Of a stretch of DNA of 64,000 bases, positions 33,269 to 44,054 are shown piece after piece; within the stretch, counting starts at the first letter, position 1, and every line of letters begins with the position of its first letter. Made by a program: the position numbers and the translations under genes. Origin of the DNA: Polyporus tsugae (Eukaryota; Basidiomycota; Agaricomycetes; Polyporales; Polyporaceae); contig JAHRBS010000008.1 of assembly GCA_024305745.1 (NCBI GenBank), positions 186,001 through 250,000 of the forward strand. The letters run 5' to 3'. A model generated the notes under the pieces. The model was given only the letters and a program-made list of their open reading frames with translations, was not told the DNA's origin and made no database searches.

Positions 33269-35303
33269 ATGTTCTTCTCTCAAGACTCTCCGCGGCCCTT
33301 CATGGTTGTTCCATGCCGCGACATGGGGCTCGACAAGCTGGAGCTCGTGACCAAGAGTGTCTTTCAGGACGTCGAGACCCTCAAACTGTTGGGCGCCGAG
33401 AAGTGCGTGGCACTGAATTTACTCTTGTGAGGTGACGCTAACACTGGTGGTGAACTCGTGACATACAGTAGTAGATGTCTAGGCGACCGGGTGAGTTCGA
33501 GATCGTTTTCCTTTTGCGGCTACGTTGACCGACAAGCATCCTTGATCACCATCCAGCTACGATCCCTGCAAGCCGCGTTCCACGAAGGACTCATCCATCG
33601 TAAAGATACTCTCCAACGCAGCTTGTCCAATCAACAGGCTTCCTCCCGAAATCCTGGCGCATATATTCGCTCTTATCCCCCGAAGGCGACCCTATGGCGA
33701 TGTCAAGACAGGTGTCCACTGGCCCTTCGCGCAAACCATTGTCGAAGACCTCCACGCACTGCCGAAAGTGCGCAGATCTTAGCGTGAACTTGCGCTTGCG
33801 AAGCCGACTCTGTAGACCATCGTCTCGACTTCTTGTTCCCAGTCCGAGGACACCATCGATTTCTACCTCCGCCACAGCATATACCTACCGGAGGATCCGT
33901 CTCTCGAGCTGTAGATCCATCTCGCAGGCCCTGAAGTTGTTCCAAGGATTAAGGAACTCTTGTTGAGGAACGCGCCGCGAGTACGGGAGCTGTATCACCT
34001 CGCTGATCTCCCCGACAGAGAACTTTGCGATGTTCTCAAGTCATTTGATGTAGAGGCACTCGAGAAATGCTTGCTTGTAGCGTTGAACCCGTCAGCTCCC
34101 CGTTCTAGTACGCCACTGAATCAGGCTCGCTTCCTGCCTTTCTTCTCCCGGGGCGGCACTAGGCTGCGCTTTCTCTACATTGGTGGCTTCTCGTTCCTCC
34201 CTGCCAACGAGTTCCCTGCGCTATCCTGTCTGCTGTTAGGCTTGGACAACGAACACCCTGTCTACTGGGATCTGTGGGACCTGCTCAATTTTGTCTCCGG
34301 TAGCCCCAGGCTGGAGGAGATCCACATATGCGACGCGCGGTTTGCGACTGCGACGTCATCCCACAACACTCATGGTTTAGAGACTCCAGTGTCTCTTCCC
34401 CGCTTACGTTACTTGTCCTTCGGGTATCTCCCGAACCCCGGAGAGCCAGCGGACGTTACGAAGGCGGATCTCCTCCTCTCTCACATCACCATCCCATCCA
34501 CTTGCCACCTCTCCCTCAGCGTCCCTCGCGCTTCTAGTAGCACTAATTGTGCCTTTCTGGATAGTGTTCGTCGCTACATCCCTGATGGCAAGGACCGTGT
34601 TTCCCACTTGGCCCTCCGGCCACCTTGCTCTGCAGCTGGTGTTCCCGAAGGGCTCTCTCCGGCTCATTTCCCCCCCCGCCCGCCCAAAGAAGCAGGGGAA
34701 TGCTCGACGCCGAGGGCTTGCTGGCGTTCTTGCGCGCACAGGGCCCTGACACCTTCGCCTGGACCACGGAGCTCCGCGTCCACTACAACGAGCAAGTTTC
34801 CCAGGACGCGCTCAGCCTGTTGAAGGAGGCGCTCCCCCCGATTTTCCCCAACATCAAACTCGTATCCATCATCGGAGAAAAAGTGGGCAGAACTCGAAGC
34901 AGGTCTCCAGCTTCTCCGACTCCAGCCGTCCGCCGTCGAGTCGGAGTCGGAGTCGGCATGCGCCGGCGCGATCATCCCCTACCCCGCTTTGGAGACGCTA
35001 TGGGCCATGCTGATTTCGAACGAACTCGGAGCGGACGCGGCGCGCCTCGGAGCGGCGCTCGTCGCGCGTGCGGCTCTGGGCTTCCCCGTCCGCCGCGCGG
35101 TCGTCGCCTATAGGGTTCCGGAAAGGTTGCGCCAGGACGACGTGCGGAACCTCATCGCGCTGGAGGGTGACGAGGTGGTCCTCATGGGGATACCGTCAGG
35201 AGAACGCCCGGAGGAAATCGACTGGATGGTGTGGTATCCGGAGAAGTACGATCTGCCCGCTGACATCCGTCGGGACTGGCCTGTGTGGTCGCGATCTGGG
35301 TGA
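33269..35303 (+). pseudogene. F-box gene copy, inactivated
   Basis: Exon 1 (33269-33402) reads MFFSQDSPRPF and PCRDM and ends at GTGCGT in the same phase as the two other copies. A micro-exon of 16-22 nt can be placed ending at 33490 before GTGAGT. Exon 3 starts at 33557. The F-box INRLPPEILAHIFAL is one base out of frame with the exon start. Three in-frame TAG stops follow; two sit exactly at Trp positions of the intact paralog (WRELAL and TPTLW). The 33960-34620 part is still open and similar (RVRELYHLADLPDRELCDVL), then more frameshifts occur before the C-terminal part, which ends at 35303. Clearly non-functional as a full-length protein. Confidence 0.85.
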
Positions 35304-36062
35304 GTGGGACATGGCGTCGCTTTTCCGAGCGTCGGGATGTGGAGCGTCTGAGGCCCCTGCTATCTGTCTTGATGCTCGGAGAAGCTGAGGTTTGGATGCT
35401 CCGCCTCCGAGTCAGCACCGTTACCCTGTATACTGTAGCTGGTTAACTACTACCGCGCACTTCCCAGCGATTTGGTCATGTCGACGGTCAGAAACTTGTG
35501 GATCACAACCACAGATGACATGGACACTACTATTTTTTCCTGACTGCACACGAGCACCCTATCACCGACTATCGTACAAAGCACAGATTTCACTGGCAGA
35601 GTCTGTCGAGGTGGTACCTAGAGCATCCGAGGCTCTCCTTAAATCACTTGAGGAATGCAACCCTTTCGTGATCAAGTGTTGAGTTAGCAGAACGTTCAGC
35701 GCGCTACAAGGACAGAAGCACAGTAAAAGCAGGCAATCAGCAGTCGTGGTGCATATGACCTCGCAAACAGAGGGCAAGCAGATCTAAGACACGAGGATCG
35801 GTAACGCATGTGGTACGCGCGTTGAGGCGGTGGACAGCACTCGTTTGCTCCAGGGAACAAAAGGCCGCCGATCCCAACGTCGGTGCAGGATGCGCTAGCG
35901 CAGCAGGCATTCGGGTCGCCGGAGGTACGGCCCTGAAGGAGGCAAGTGTGGCGTGCTTCAAGGCATCGGACGGGCTCGGGGAGCGCGACGACGGCCGCCG
36001 TCTTGGCCACGACAGCGAGGACAGAGAGCTTGACGAGAGCGGTGAGAGTGAACTGCGTTCTG
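35131..36062. repeat. Segmental duplication, copy 2
   Basis: Counterpart of 18757-19764. Here the block is continuous with a longer F-box pseudogene, so this locus keeps more of the source arrangement, while its cystine-knot gene is the decayed one. Confidence 0.75.
35639..36058 (-). pseudogene. Dead paralog of the 12-Cys secreted protein
   Basis: Aligns to the gene at 19760-19227. Lesions: start codon ATG is ACG (36058-36056), the second Cys is Arg, the first intron donor GT is GC, and part of exon 2 including later Cys codons is deleted. The signal-peptide region and the EVIC motif are still recognisable. The last exon ends in TAA at 35639. Confidence 0.8.
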
Positions 36063-36066
36063 TAAG

Positions 36067-37220
36067 CGGGCGCATTCCGACAGAGGCATGCGACGATCGA
36101 GCCCTGAGGAAAGGTGGGAATATTGCTCGATGGATGGCGATGGGTGTGGGGACGGGAAATACGATGGCGCGCGTGCGCCTGTGCAATGAGACGTGTGGGT
36201 GTCACGAATGCTTTGGCATCGGAGTTTCGTCGTCCACCAGTCGGGGATTATTTTCGGGATACAGAGGGGCCTCGATGAAGGGGTGCGCAATCTATGGTGC
36301 CGTCGGGATCGTGCATGATCGCGTGCGCGCGGTGAGTACGGGCGGGGGCTGGGATGTGGTAGGCGTGTATGCATCGTGCTGAAAAGATACAACGCACTCG
36401 GAGTCATGTCGAGGTGGCTGGAGAGGGGAATTGGGGGAGACATACGAGGCGCGACCAATGACAACATGGGTCTATGCCTCGGACGAGTGTGCGGGTACGA
36501 TGAGTTGGTGAGGAAGCGCGTCGGTATAGACGAGCTCGCCAGTCAAGCTTGAACGTGGCTTAAGTACCAGAAGAGTGGAGAACGCGCGATACGGAATCAC
36601 TCACAATGGATTATTGAGGTCAGCATCAGAGGTCGATGGCGGCTCGGGCTCAGGATTCGACCATCCAGCGAGGATACGGTGGCCCTCAGATGTCGCGGAC
36701 TGAAGGTCAATGGAAAAGGATCCCGAGGTGGATACATCGGCGGATGAATGCACGTGTCTACCATCACAGATAGCAGTAAGTGAGGTGTTGAACGAGCGAA
36801 CTGGGTGAAGGCGAAGGGAGAGCATTTCAAATTCATGGCGGCAAAACGAGAACTGCGGGGGATTCGATGGGTGTCGTTGCGTGAAATTTAAATTGTCTGC
36901 TATACGGACTAGAGGGGTATCCGGACCCTTGGTGCAGGGAGTGAGGTCCAACGCGGCTGCGTTGACCGCTGACGGCGGGCAGGAGGACGGTGTCGCACTC
37001 GCGAGACTGGCGAGGGGAAGAGACCACGCGAGCTAGCATGCGAGATCAGAGGGCACCGTGGGACGATGGGCGCATACAGTGACCATCTCTGTCGATGCTT
37101 GTTTGTCCCATCCCGCCTCGCGTCCGTGCCATCGTCCTCCTGCCCTCCGTCAACGGTCAAAGCAGCGTTGCCGAGCGCATTCCCCTCACCCAAGGATACG
37201 GATACTCCTCTCGTTTGTCT
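36067..37220. other. Spacer and duplicated promoter of the second C2H2 gene
   Basis: From 36067 to about 36950 nothing is recognised; the 190-codon frame on the plus strand is opposite the dead secreted gene and is treated as a shadow. From about 36960 the sequence is the duplicated C2H2 promoter. Confidence 0.45.
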
Positions 37221-37230
37221 AGCATAAAAG
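37221..37230 (+). promoter_or_regulatory. TATA-like box of the second C2H2 gene
   Basis: AGCATAAAAG, conserved with 31741-31750; the flanks on both sides are conserved too. Confidence 0.5.
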
Positions 37231-37241
37231 CCCGGGCAGCC

Positions 37242-37307
37242 ATGGACGACTCGCTACCCATCAGGACCCCCAGTTCCCCACCCTGCGCTCTCCTCCCTTC
37301 AGGATGA
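37242..37307 (+). promoter_or_regulatory. Upstream ORF overlapping the main start (ATGA)
   Basis: 21 codons from CCATGG, with stop TGA at 37305-37307 overlapping the main ATG at 37304. Same geometry as 31762-31827. Confidence 0.55.
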
Positions 37308-38386
37308 ATCCCTCCGCTTACTCCTCCATCCACACTGCGACCGACGCTTACTCCTGCACCTCCACTGGGGCCTACTACTACACAACACAGTCATACTATA
37401 CGTACCCCGACCATGCGTCCGGCCTCTATGAAGACCCTTCGTCCTCGGCCGAAGGATGGTCCGGCGAGTATGTTGGACTTGGACCCTGCTCCGATGCAGA
37501 CCGAGCCCTCTTCGAAACATTGTGAGTGTTTCCTTCGTTTGAATGACTATCTGTACTAACTTGCAGGCAAAGTTTGACCGCCGAAGTCACAAGGGCCAGT
37601 CCGTCTGGTCCCTGCACCTTGGTCCCCATGCAGTCGCCGCCTCCCTACGATCAAGAGCCTGCCAACCTCCCTCATCACGTCACAGAGGCTACTCTCCTCC
37701 ATACACAACCCTTCGATGGCTCTCAGCTATACCCATACGCGACAGCCTCATCCCTCTCCACCGTCTCGCCAGCGTTCGATCAAGCTCCCGAAACGACAGT
37801 ATCGTGCATCTCTCCAGGCCTCATCTACCCTCCCCTGCACTATGATTACGACCTCGAAGAAGACTGCTCGACCGCCGCGACGCACCAGTCCTCCCACGCC
37901 AGCCGTCGCGCAGCCCACCGCGGTTCATCTGCTTCTCCCTATCCATCTCCTTCACCCGAACCCAAACCCGAACCGTCCCCACGAACATCCTCGGTCGTCA
38001 TCGCGTCCCAGCGAAGGAACACCCCTGCGCGTACTACGGCGCCAGTCCCGGCCGAGAGCTGGCAGTGTCCCTACTGCCCGTACGTCCAGCGCAACCGTCG
38101 CTCGCCCGACCTCAAGCGACACGTCAAGACGCACACGCGCGGCGCAGACGTCGCGGACTGGGTTTGTTGCGGGGTATCCGTGCTGAACGCGATCGAGCTC
38201 GGCGTGCCAGCTGCGACCGTGGGGGAGGCGCAGGTATTCGAGTTCGACGGGATGTTGATGATTGGAGGGTGCAGGAAGGCGTTCAGCCGACGCGATGCGC
38301 TCATTCGTCATCTCCAGAGGGAGAAGGGGAAATGCTTCGGGGACGCGTCGTCGTTGCATCAGCGGGGGAACAGGGAGAGTCGTTGA
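37304..38386 (+). CDS. C2H2-type zinc finger protein, probable transcription factor
   Basis: Two exons, 37304-37521 and 37567-38386, 345 aa. Same design as the gene at 31824: Tyr/Ser/Thr-rich N-terminus (here longer, AYYYTTQSYYTYP), a PMQSPPPYDQEP motif, a Pro/Ser stretch, the conserved SSVVIASQRRN segment, finger 1 CPYCPYVQRNRRSPDLKRH, then GGCRKAFSRRDALIRHL and KGKCFGD. The finger region is almost identical between the two copies while the N-termini differ, as expected for a conserved DNA-binding part. Ends 376 bp from the convergent F-box gene. Confidence 0.87.
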
Positions 38387-38762
38387 GGGCTCTTGAGCGC
38401 GGCGACGTTTTGTTCTTCTATTGCCGTACTTATTGCGACTGTCGTTCGATCTTCGTCGTGCATACTATGTTTGTGCATCTCCTCTTGAGTTCTGTGCAAT
38501 TCAACTTTTCAAGCACCTAGAGTCCTCGACCCAGTGAAGCACGCGACGTTCTCTGAGACGCGGTGGAAAGACGGTTGATCGTGTATTCATAATGCGCCGA
38601 CGATAGAACATGATGGGCTCTGGCCTCTTTCGCCGGAAACTGCAATGTCTACAATGCCCGCCTATCAATTCGTCGACAGTAGTGGTTGTCTGGTCCAATG
38701 GCCGCTAGTTGACAAACCGAGCGTCTCATCCCCGCGTACAGACAGTGTACGCACTGCCGGCC
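38387..38762. other. Convergent 3' region
   Basis: Short intergenic stretch between the C2H2 gene and the oppositely oriented F-box gene; nothing else seen. Confidence 0.5.
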
Positions 38763-40838
38763 CTACTTCTGCGAGCCCCATACAGTAGGCCAATCTCGGT
38801 GGACAGAAGCCGGCAGGGAGTACCTCTCCGGCAACCCCACCATCCAATCGATCTCTCTAATCACACCAGAGGTCGCTGGGTCAAGTTCCATCACGATGAC
38901 CTCCTCCACGTCGAGGGCCCGCAACCGCGCGACGTCATCCGAATTCGCCAGCAGGGAATAGTGGACCATGACGATGAGGCGGCGCATGGGGAAGCCGAGG
39001 GAAACCCGAGCCGCCAGGGTCGTCTCTAGCTCGCCTATCTCGTCGCTCGCCTTCAAGGAGGTCCACAACGTGTCTAAAGCTGGGTACGGGCAGTGTTCCC
39101 GTCCCGCCGACTCGACGCCGCCGGCAGTGGAAGATGCGGACGGCTGGATGAGGTGTGTCAGTCCCGCACGGAGAGTGGGTTTCGACTCCGTCGGCCACCA
39201 CACGTCGCCGTCCCGGATGATCGAGATTGCTGTGAGGCTGGGGAAGGCGGTACTGGCGGAGAAAAGCGAAGCGAGCGCGGTCATGAGCCGGTCGTTGGTA
39301 TAGTGGATCCGGAGCTCCTCCGCCGTGGCGAAGAGGTGTGGAAAGGCCCGGAAGAGGTCCTGATGGGGGTTGAAGGTGCCACTCGCACCGGGGGGAGCAA
39401 TCTGGAGACGAAGCGATCCTTGACGGAATACCAGCTGCATGGGGCTAGATATGTCGGAGAGTCGGAGGGATATGTGGGAGACCGCGTTCTTACCGGGAAC
39501 GCGGCGACAAACGCTGCCCAGGATGTCCACAGCAGCGGTGGTAAAGTCTCGTTTCATGCTGACGGTAGGCGCGGCGAGATACATGTGGCAGGTAGGTGGG
39601 ATGGAAATGCGCGAGAGGAGGAAATCGAATGGATTTGTGGCGTCATCATCGTCGGATCCGGTATCGAGGTAGTATGTGAAGGCGAGGTACTGCAAACGGG
39701 GAAGAGAAACCGTTGTCGAGGAGACAGGGTACTTGCGCGAAGAATTGTGCCCCGAGTAAGGCATGTCGTGAACGTAGACCTCCTCCAGCTTTGGGCTGCC
39801 AGCCAAGAATTCGACGAGGTCCTCCACGTTCCAACAGAGATTTGTATCGCGTCTTTTGAGAAAGCTGATCTTGAGTAGGGTCAACGCGGGGAAGTCGTTC
39901 TCCGGAAGGACCCGGATGTCGGTGAGGCAGAGAGAGCGCAGCCTGGGGGCGCCGTTGGAGAAAAAGTACAGGTGTCCTGGTTCAGGCGATGTACCACGCG
40001 GCACCTCTAGCTCGAATCCTCTCTTCTGCCAAATCGTGCAATGCTCGAGCGCGATCGCGTCAAAGGACCGCAAGAACAGTGGCAGATCTTCAATCGACGA
40101 TGTATCCCACGCGTGGAGTTCGCGAATCTTCGGGGCGTTCGTTAGCATGAATTCGGTCATCTTCTGGATACTGTGTTTTGAGGGGCTGCGAGGGTTGAAA
40201 TGTACGACCAAGTCGACGGTCAGGTCGGCCGGTAGGTATATGCTGCGCCGGAAGCAATAATCGCTGTCTTGAGAATGAGCAACGGTGACGACGGAGTTCC
40301 ATAGGGTTGGCGTTGTGAGGGCCAGCTCGCGCCAGTACCTGCATACCTTCGGAAGCTCGTGTAGGTCCTCCACGTGGGGTTCCTCGAACGGCCAGTAGGG
40401 AAGCCGCAGCCCATGGGAGTGCGTTCTGGGAGAAAGGGCAAAGATGCTCGCCAGGAGTTCCGGGGGAATACGATTGATCGGTGCAGTGGCGTTCATGAGT
40501 CCGCCAACGATAGCGAGCCCTTGACCAAACGCGGTGTAGAGAGGTTCGAGCTAGGGCCAGGGAAGGTCAGGCCGGACGGGGAGTCGAGCTAAGTGAGCGA
40601 AGCTCACTAGATCAGCACGTCTATGGCACAAAAACGTCTTCAGGATTAATATCATGAAATCATGGGGTCTATGTCTATGAGCCTATACTTACTTCCCTTC
40701 CGGCGGTGGCGCACTGGCACTGAGCAGCGTCTGGACTTGGGCGATGATCTGTTTGGTGAGCAGTTGTAACGCATCGATACTCATGTCCCGGCATGATGCT
40801 GCGAAGAATGGTCGGGGTGATTCCTGAGAGAAGAGCAT
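38763..40838 (-). CDS. F-box protein with separate N-terminal exon
   Basis: Complete member of the local F-box family. Exon 1 is 40838-40693 (146 nt; MLFSQESPRPF, CRDM, then a helix QLLTKQIIAQVQTLL). Next a 13-nt micro-exon 40620-40608 lies between ATAG and GTGAGC, then exon 3 40550-38763 after CCTAG. Phases run 2 then 0, so without the micro-exon the F-box is out of frame. Exon 3 has the F-box INRIPPELLASIFAL (about residues 80-120), then LRR-like sequence (HLYFFSNGAPRLRSLCL, GSPKLEEVYV) and a C-terminal REIDWMVGLPERYSLP. Likely an SCF ubiquitin-ligase adaptor by family. The internal ATG at 40496 would give a shorter, single-exon protein and is the alternative start. Confidence 0.8.
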
Positions 40839-41341
40839 GTGTTGTCAATGGTGGGGCAAGTACAGACTCAACTTCAAGTTGACGTTGAGGGTACGGCGGG
40901 GCCCGTGAACCGTGGGAAAACGACACGCAGCGAGCCGCCGTCGCAGAGCTGGGATGAGCCAACAGCGAACATGGCATACGGAATAGACGAGTACGATCCG
41001 TCAGATCCTGTCAGTGTTGCATCAGTACTTACATATGGAGCAAGACGTGTCGCTGTATCTTGTAATCCATTCGGACTCATGCTGCTCACACAGGGAACAC
41101 ACGTACGTCCGAGTTGTGATCCTCTTGTTGAAACAGCAGAAGCGACGGCACAAGGAACTTTGATGCATAGCCCTAGGTTCTGCATTGGGTGTGTCATGTA
41201 GAAAGCGTACAAGCGATAACATAGAGTCTCGACAGCCCACCCATCGCCGTCCTTCCGTCGCCGTGTAGTGTTGCGACAGGCCCCTCCCTTACCACCCTCC
41301 CATCCACCTACAACATACAACGACCACAGCCATCGGGACGC
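40839..41341. other. Intergenic
   Basis: Upstream of the F-box gene and downstream of RPS13; no gene recognised. The first about 100 nt resemble the region upstream of 630. Confidence 0.4.
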
Positions 41342-41913
41342 TCATGCAATGAGGGTCGAGGCGGTGGCGGAGTCGTACTTGAATGTCGGGGGGATCTGCT
41401 GCTTCGTCTTGTAGTAGCGAGCGAGACGGTGGATGCGGGACTCGATGAGAATGAGGCGGAACTTCGAGTCCTTGTCCTTGCGGTTGACCTCGAGGTGCTT
41501 GCGGACTGCGACCGCCTTTTTGACAAGGTGCCAAAGATCCTCGGGGATCTGGGGCGCAAGACCTGCATGTCCGATCATAAGTCCCATATCCAACATCACA
41601 TAGACCCCATCCTAGCCTCCGAGACCACACACAGACAACGTCTCGTATACATGAGGAGTAGATGGATGGGAGCCTCACCGTTGGACTTGAGAATACGGAG
41701 AATCTTGTTACCAGTCACGAAGCGGACTTGGGGGATACCGTGCGAATCACGGAGGGTAACACCGATCTGAGAGGGCGTAAGACCCTTACGCGCAAGCTTG
41801 GCGATGTGCTCGACGACCTCCTCAGGCGTGGCCTTGAGCCAGGAAGGGGGGGCGCGGCGGTAGGGGAGGGCAGAGGACGAAATGCCCTTGCCGGGAGCGT
41901 GCATCCGACCCAT
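41342..41913 (-). CDS. RPS13: 40S ribosomal protein S13 (uS15)
   Basis: Two exons, 41913-41679 and 41562-41342, 151 aa, the usual length for eukaryotic S13. Starts [20 protein letters not shown] and contains the N-terminal domain [13 protein letters not shown] and the S15-type core [12 protein letters not shown], ending in TASTLIA. Component of the small ribosomal subunit. Its start lies 402 bp from the divergent RPS6 gene, implying a shared promoter region. Confidence 0.97.
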
Positions 41914-42315
41914 GGTGACTCTGTGGTGTAACGGTCAATATTTCAGCATGGGAGCAGCATAGCGTCGGCGCGCACGCACAGTTTTTAGAAGAGTAGGAGG
42001 TCTTGAGGTCTTGTCGTCGTCGTCGAGCGTGCCGTTGGGCGCGGGGAGTAGCGAATTTGCGGTGTTGGGCCACGGGCCACGTGCGCGGCAGGTGGCTGAT
42101 GGGACTGTACAGTACCAAACCTTGTTCCGCCACAGGCCCCTAAGCGCTGTCCGCGTTTGCGCACGGTCAAGCCATCCGATACGACCTCAAGACTATCTCG
42201 TCGCCGCCGTCGCCGTCGCCGAGATACACCCACCATCAAGGCCTGAAGGTCCGTCTCTTTTCTGGCCTTTTCCTCACCCTCCCCGTGAAATTTACCTCGT
42301 TACTTTGATTGCAGT
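41914..42315. promoter_or_regulatory. Shared divergent promoter of RPS13 and RPS6
   Basis: 402 bp between two oppositely oriented ribosomal protein start codons, with a CACGTG E-box at about 42077 and GC-rich flanks. Co-regulation of both genes is inferred from the arrangement. Confidence 0.6.
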
Positions 42316-43301
42316 ATGAAGCTCAACATCGCCAGTGAGTTTGCGCTCGTCGGGAGGGCACTTGGAGGATCTGTGTTCTGACCAGGCGACCTCGACAGAC
42401 CCCGCAACCGGGGAACAAAAGACCATCGACTACGATGACGAGAAGAAATAGTGCGTTCCCCATATACTCCCTGCATTCAACTTCGTATCTTAACCTTGCC
42501 GCATCCCACCGCGACTCTGATAATTCAGCCGTGTCTTCTACGACAAGCGGATCGCGCAGGAGGTCCCCGGAGACTCCCTCGGCGACGAGTGGAAGGGCTA
42601 CCTCTTCCGCATCACCGGTGGAAATGACAAGCAGGGTTTCCCCATGAAGCAGGGTGTCTTACTCCCCTACCGTGTCAGCCTTCTCCTCTCGGACGGCCAC
42701 TCCTGCTACCGCCCCCGCCGCAGCGGCGAGCGCAAGCGCAAGTCCGTCCGCGGCTGCATTGTCGGCCCCGACATTGCCGTCCTCTCCCTCGTCATCGTCA
42801 AGCAGGGCGAGAACGACATCCCCGGGCTCACCGACAACGTCCTCCCCAAGCGCCTCGGTCCCAAGCGTGCGACCAAGATCCGCAAGTTCTTCAACCTCTC
42901 CAAGGAGGACGATGTCCGCAAGTACGTCGTCCGGAGAGAAGTCAAGAGCGCCAAGAAGGAGAACGCCAAGCCCTACACCAAGGCGTACGTGTCTTCATCA
43001 CCTCTATCGTGTGCAGAGCGATGTTTGACAGACGTATGCGTTCGTCAGGCCCAAAATCCAGCGTTTGGTCACCCCCCTCCGTCTCCAGCGCCGCCGTCAC
43101 CTCCGCTCCCTCAAGCGCCGCCGGATCGAGCGCCAGAAGGAGCAGAAGTCGGAGTACGACGTCCTCCTCTCCAAACGTATTGCCGAGAAGAAGGAGAAGG
43201 CGGCAGCTGTCAAGGCGTCGCACAAGAAGTGCGTTTCATTGTCCGTCTATTCCTCTTCACGCGTCTAACCCTCTGTCTTCAGGGCTGCTGGTGCTGCGTA
43301 A
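42316..43301 (+). CDS. RPS6: 40S ribosomal protein S6 (eS6)
   Basis: Five exons: 42316-42334, 42399-42450, 42529-42984, 43049-43228 and 43283-43301, 241 aa. Starts [16 protein letters not shown], then [32 protein letters not shown] and [18 protein letters not shown], all diagnostic of eS6. The tail ends KASHKKAAGAA and lacks the RRxSS-type phosphorylation cluster of yeast and animal S6. Very short first and last coding exons (19 nt each) are typical of fungal ribosomal protein genes. Confidence 0.97.
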
Positions 43302-43808
43302 AACGCCTATCAGGGGTGCATCTACCTATCCTATGCGGTCGCATGTTGTATGGTTCTACGTATATTCATGTCCTTTGCTCTCCTCCCATTGCCCTTGCAA
43401 TCTCACACATGCGACATATCATGACGTGTATTGCAGTCGGTGAAACCCCACAGGGTGTTGTATAACAGCTCGTTGCTTCGGTCTGTGCACTTGTACCTCT
43501 GTGCACTTCGGTTGCACGTCTACTGTTCCATCCCGGTACTCATCATTAGCTCCCCGGCGGAATGAGTTGTCCATTGCTTCTGCTATGTATCATGGACTGA
43601 ATGCCCCGTTCGTAACACTCCGAGACGGTGTCGGAATCAAGTGGCTTGCTCGTCGTTACAATTTCTTTGTGTCTGTGGATCATAAGGAGATGGAGATGAG
43701 CGAGAGAACTTAGACTGAGCGAGATGACGGAGCCTCTATTTGCAGACGAGTTGAAGCTGTTGGTGCGGGAGAGTGGGGGGGGAGATCAAGAGTTGCCTGT
43801 GTCATGTA
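43302..43808. other. Intergenic, RPS6 3' flank
   Basis: Nothing recognised up to the transposon's left end, which abuts a TA at 43807-43808. Confidence 0.5.
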
Positions 43809-43836
43809 CAGTGGCCGCCAAAAATAATGAGACACC
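43809..43836 (+). repeat. Terminal inverted repeat, left
   Basis: 28 nt identical to the reverse complement of 45387-45414. Confidence 0.97.
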
Positions 43837-44054
43837 TGGTCCCGGCGCCTAAACGTCGACGCTGTGGCTCCGTTCGAGCCCCGCGCTGGCTAATAGGATG
43901 TGTACTATGTGTAGGTGGAATAGTCACGAAGATCATATATAATTATTTCCAGGAAAGAAAGGGACAAAGGGAAGCATGCTCAATCGGGCAGGTCCCACAT
44001 ATGGCGACGAGCGAGAAAAATGAGTCCGAAGTCCAAGAGAAATTGAAAACACAA

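Noticed and set aside
32788..33435. 215-codon plus-strand frame
   Set aside because: A chance concatenation of the C2H2 3' end, the WSC fragment and the first F-box pseudogene exon, each better explained separately.
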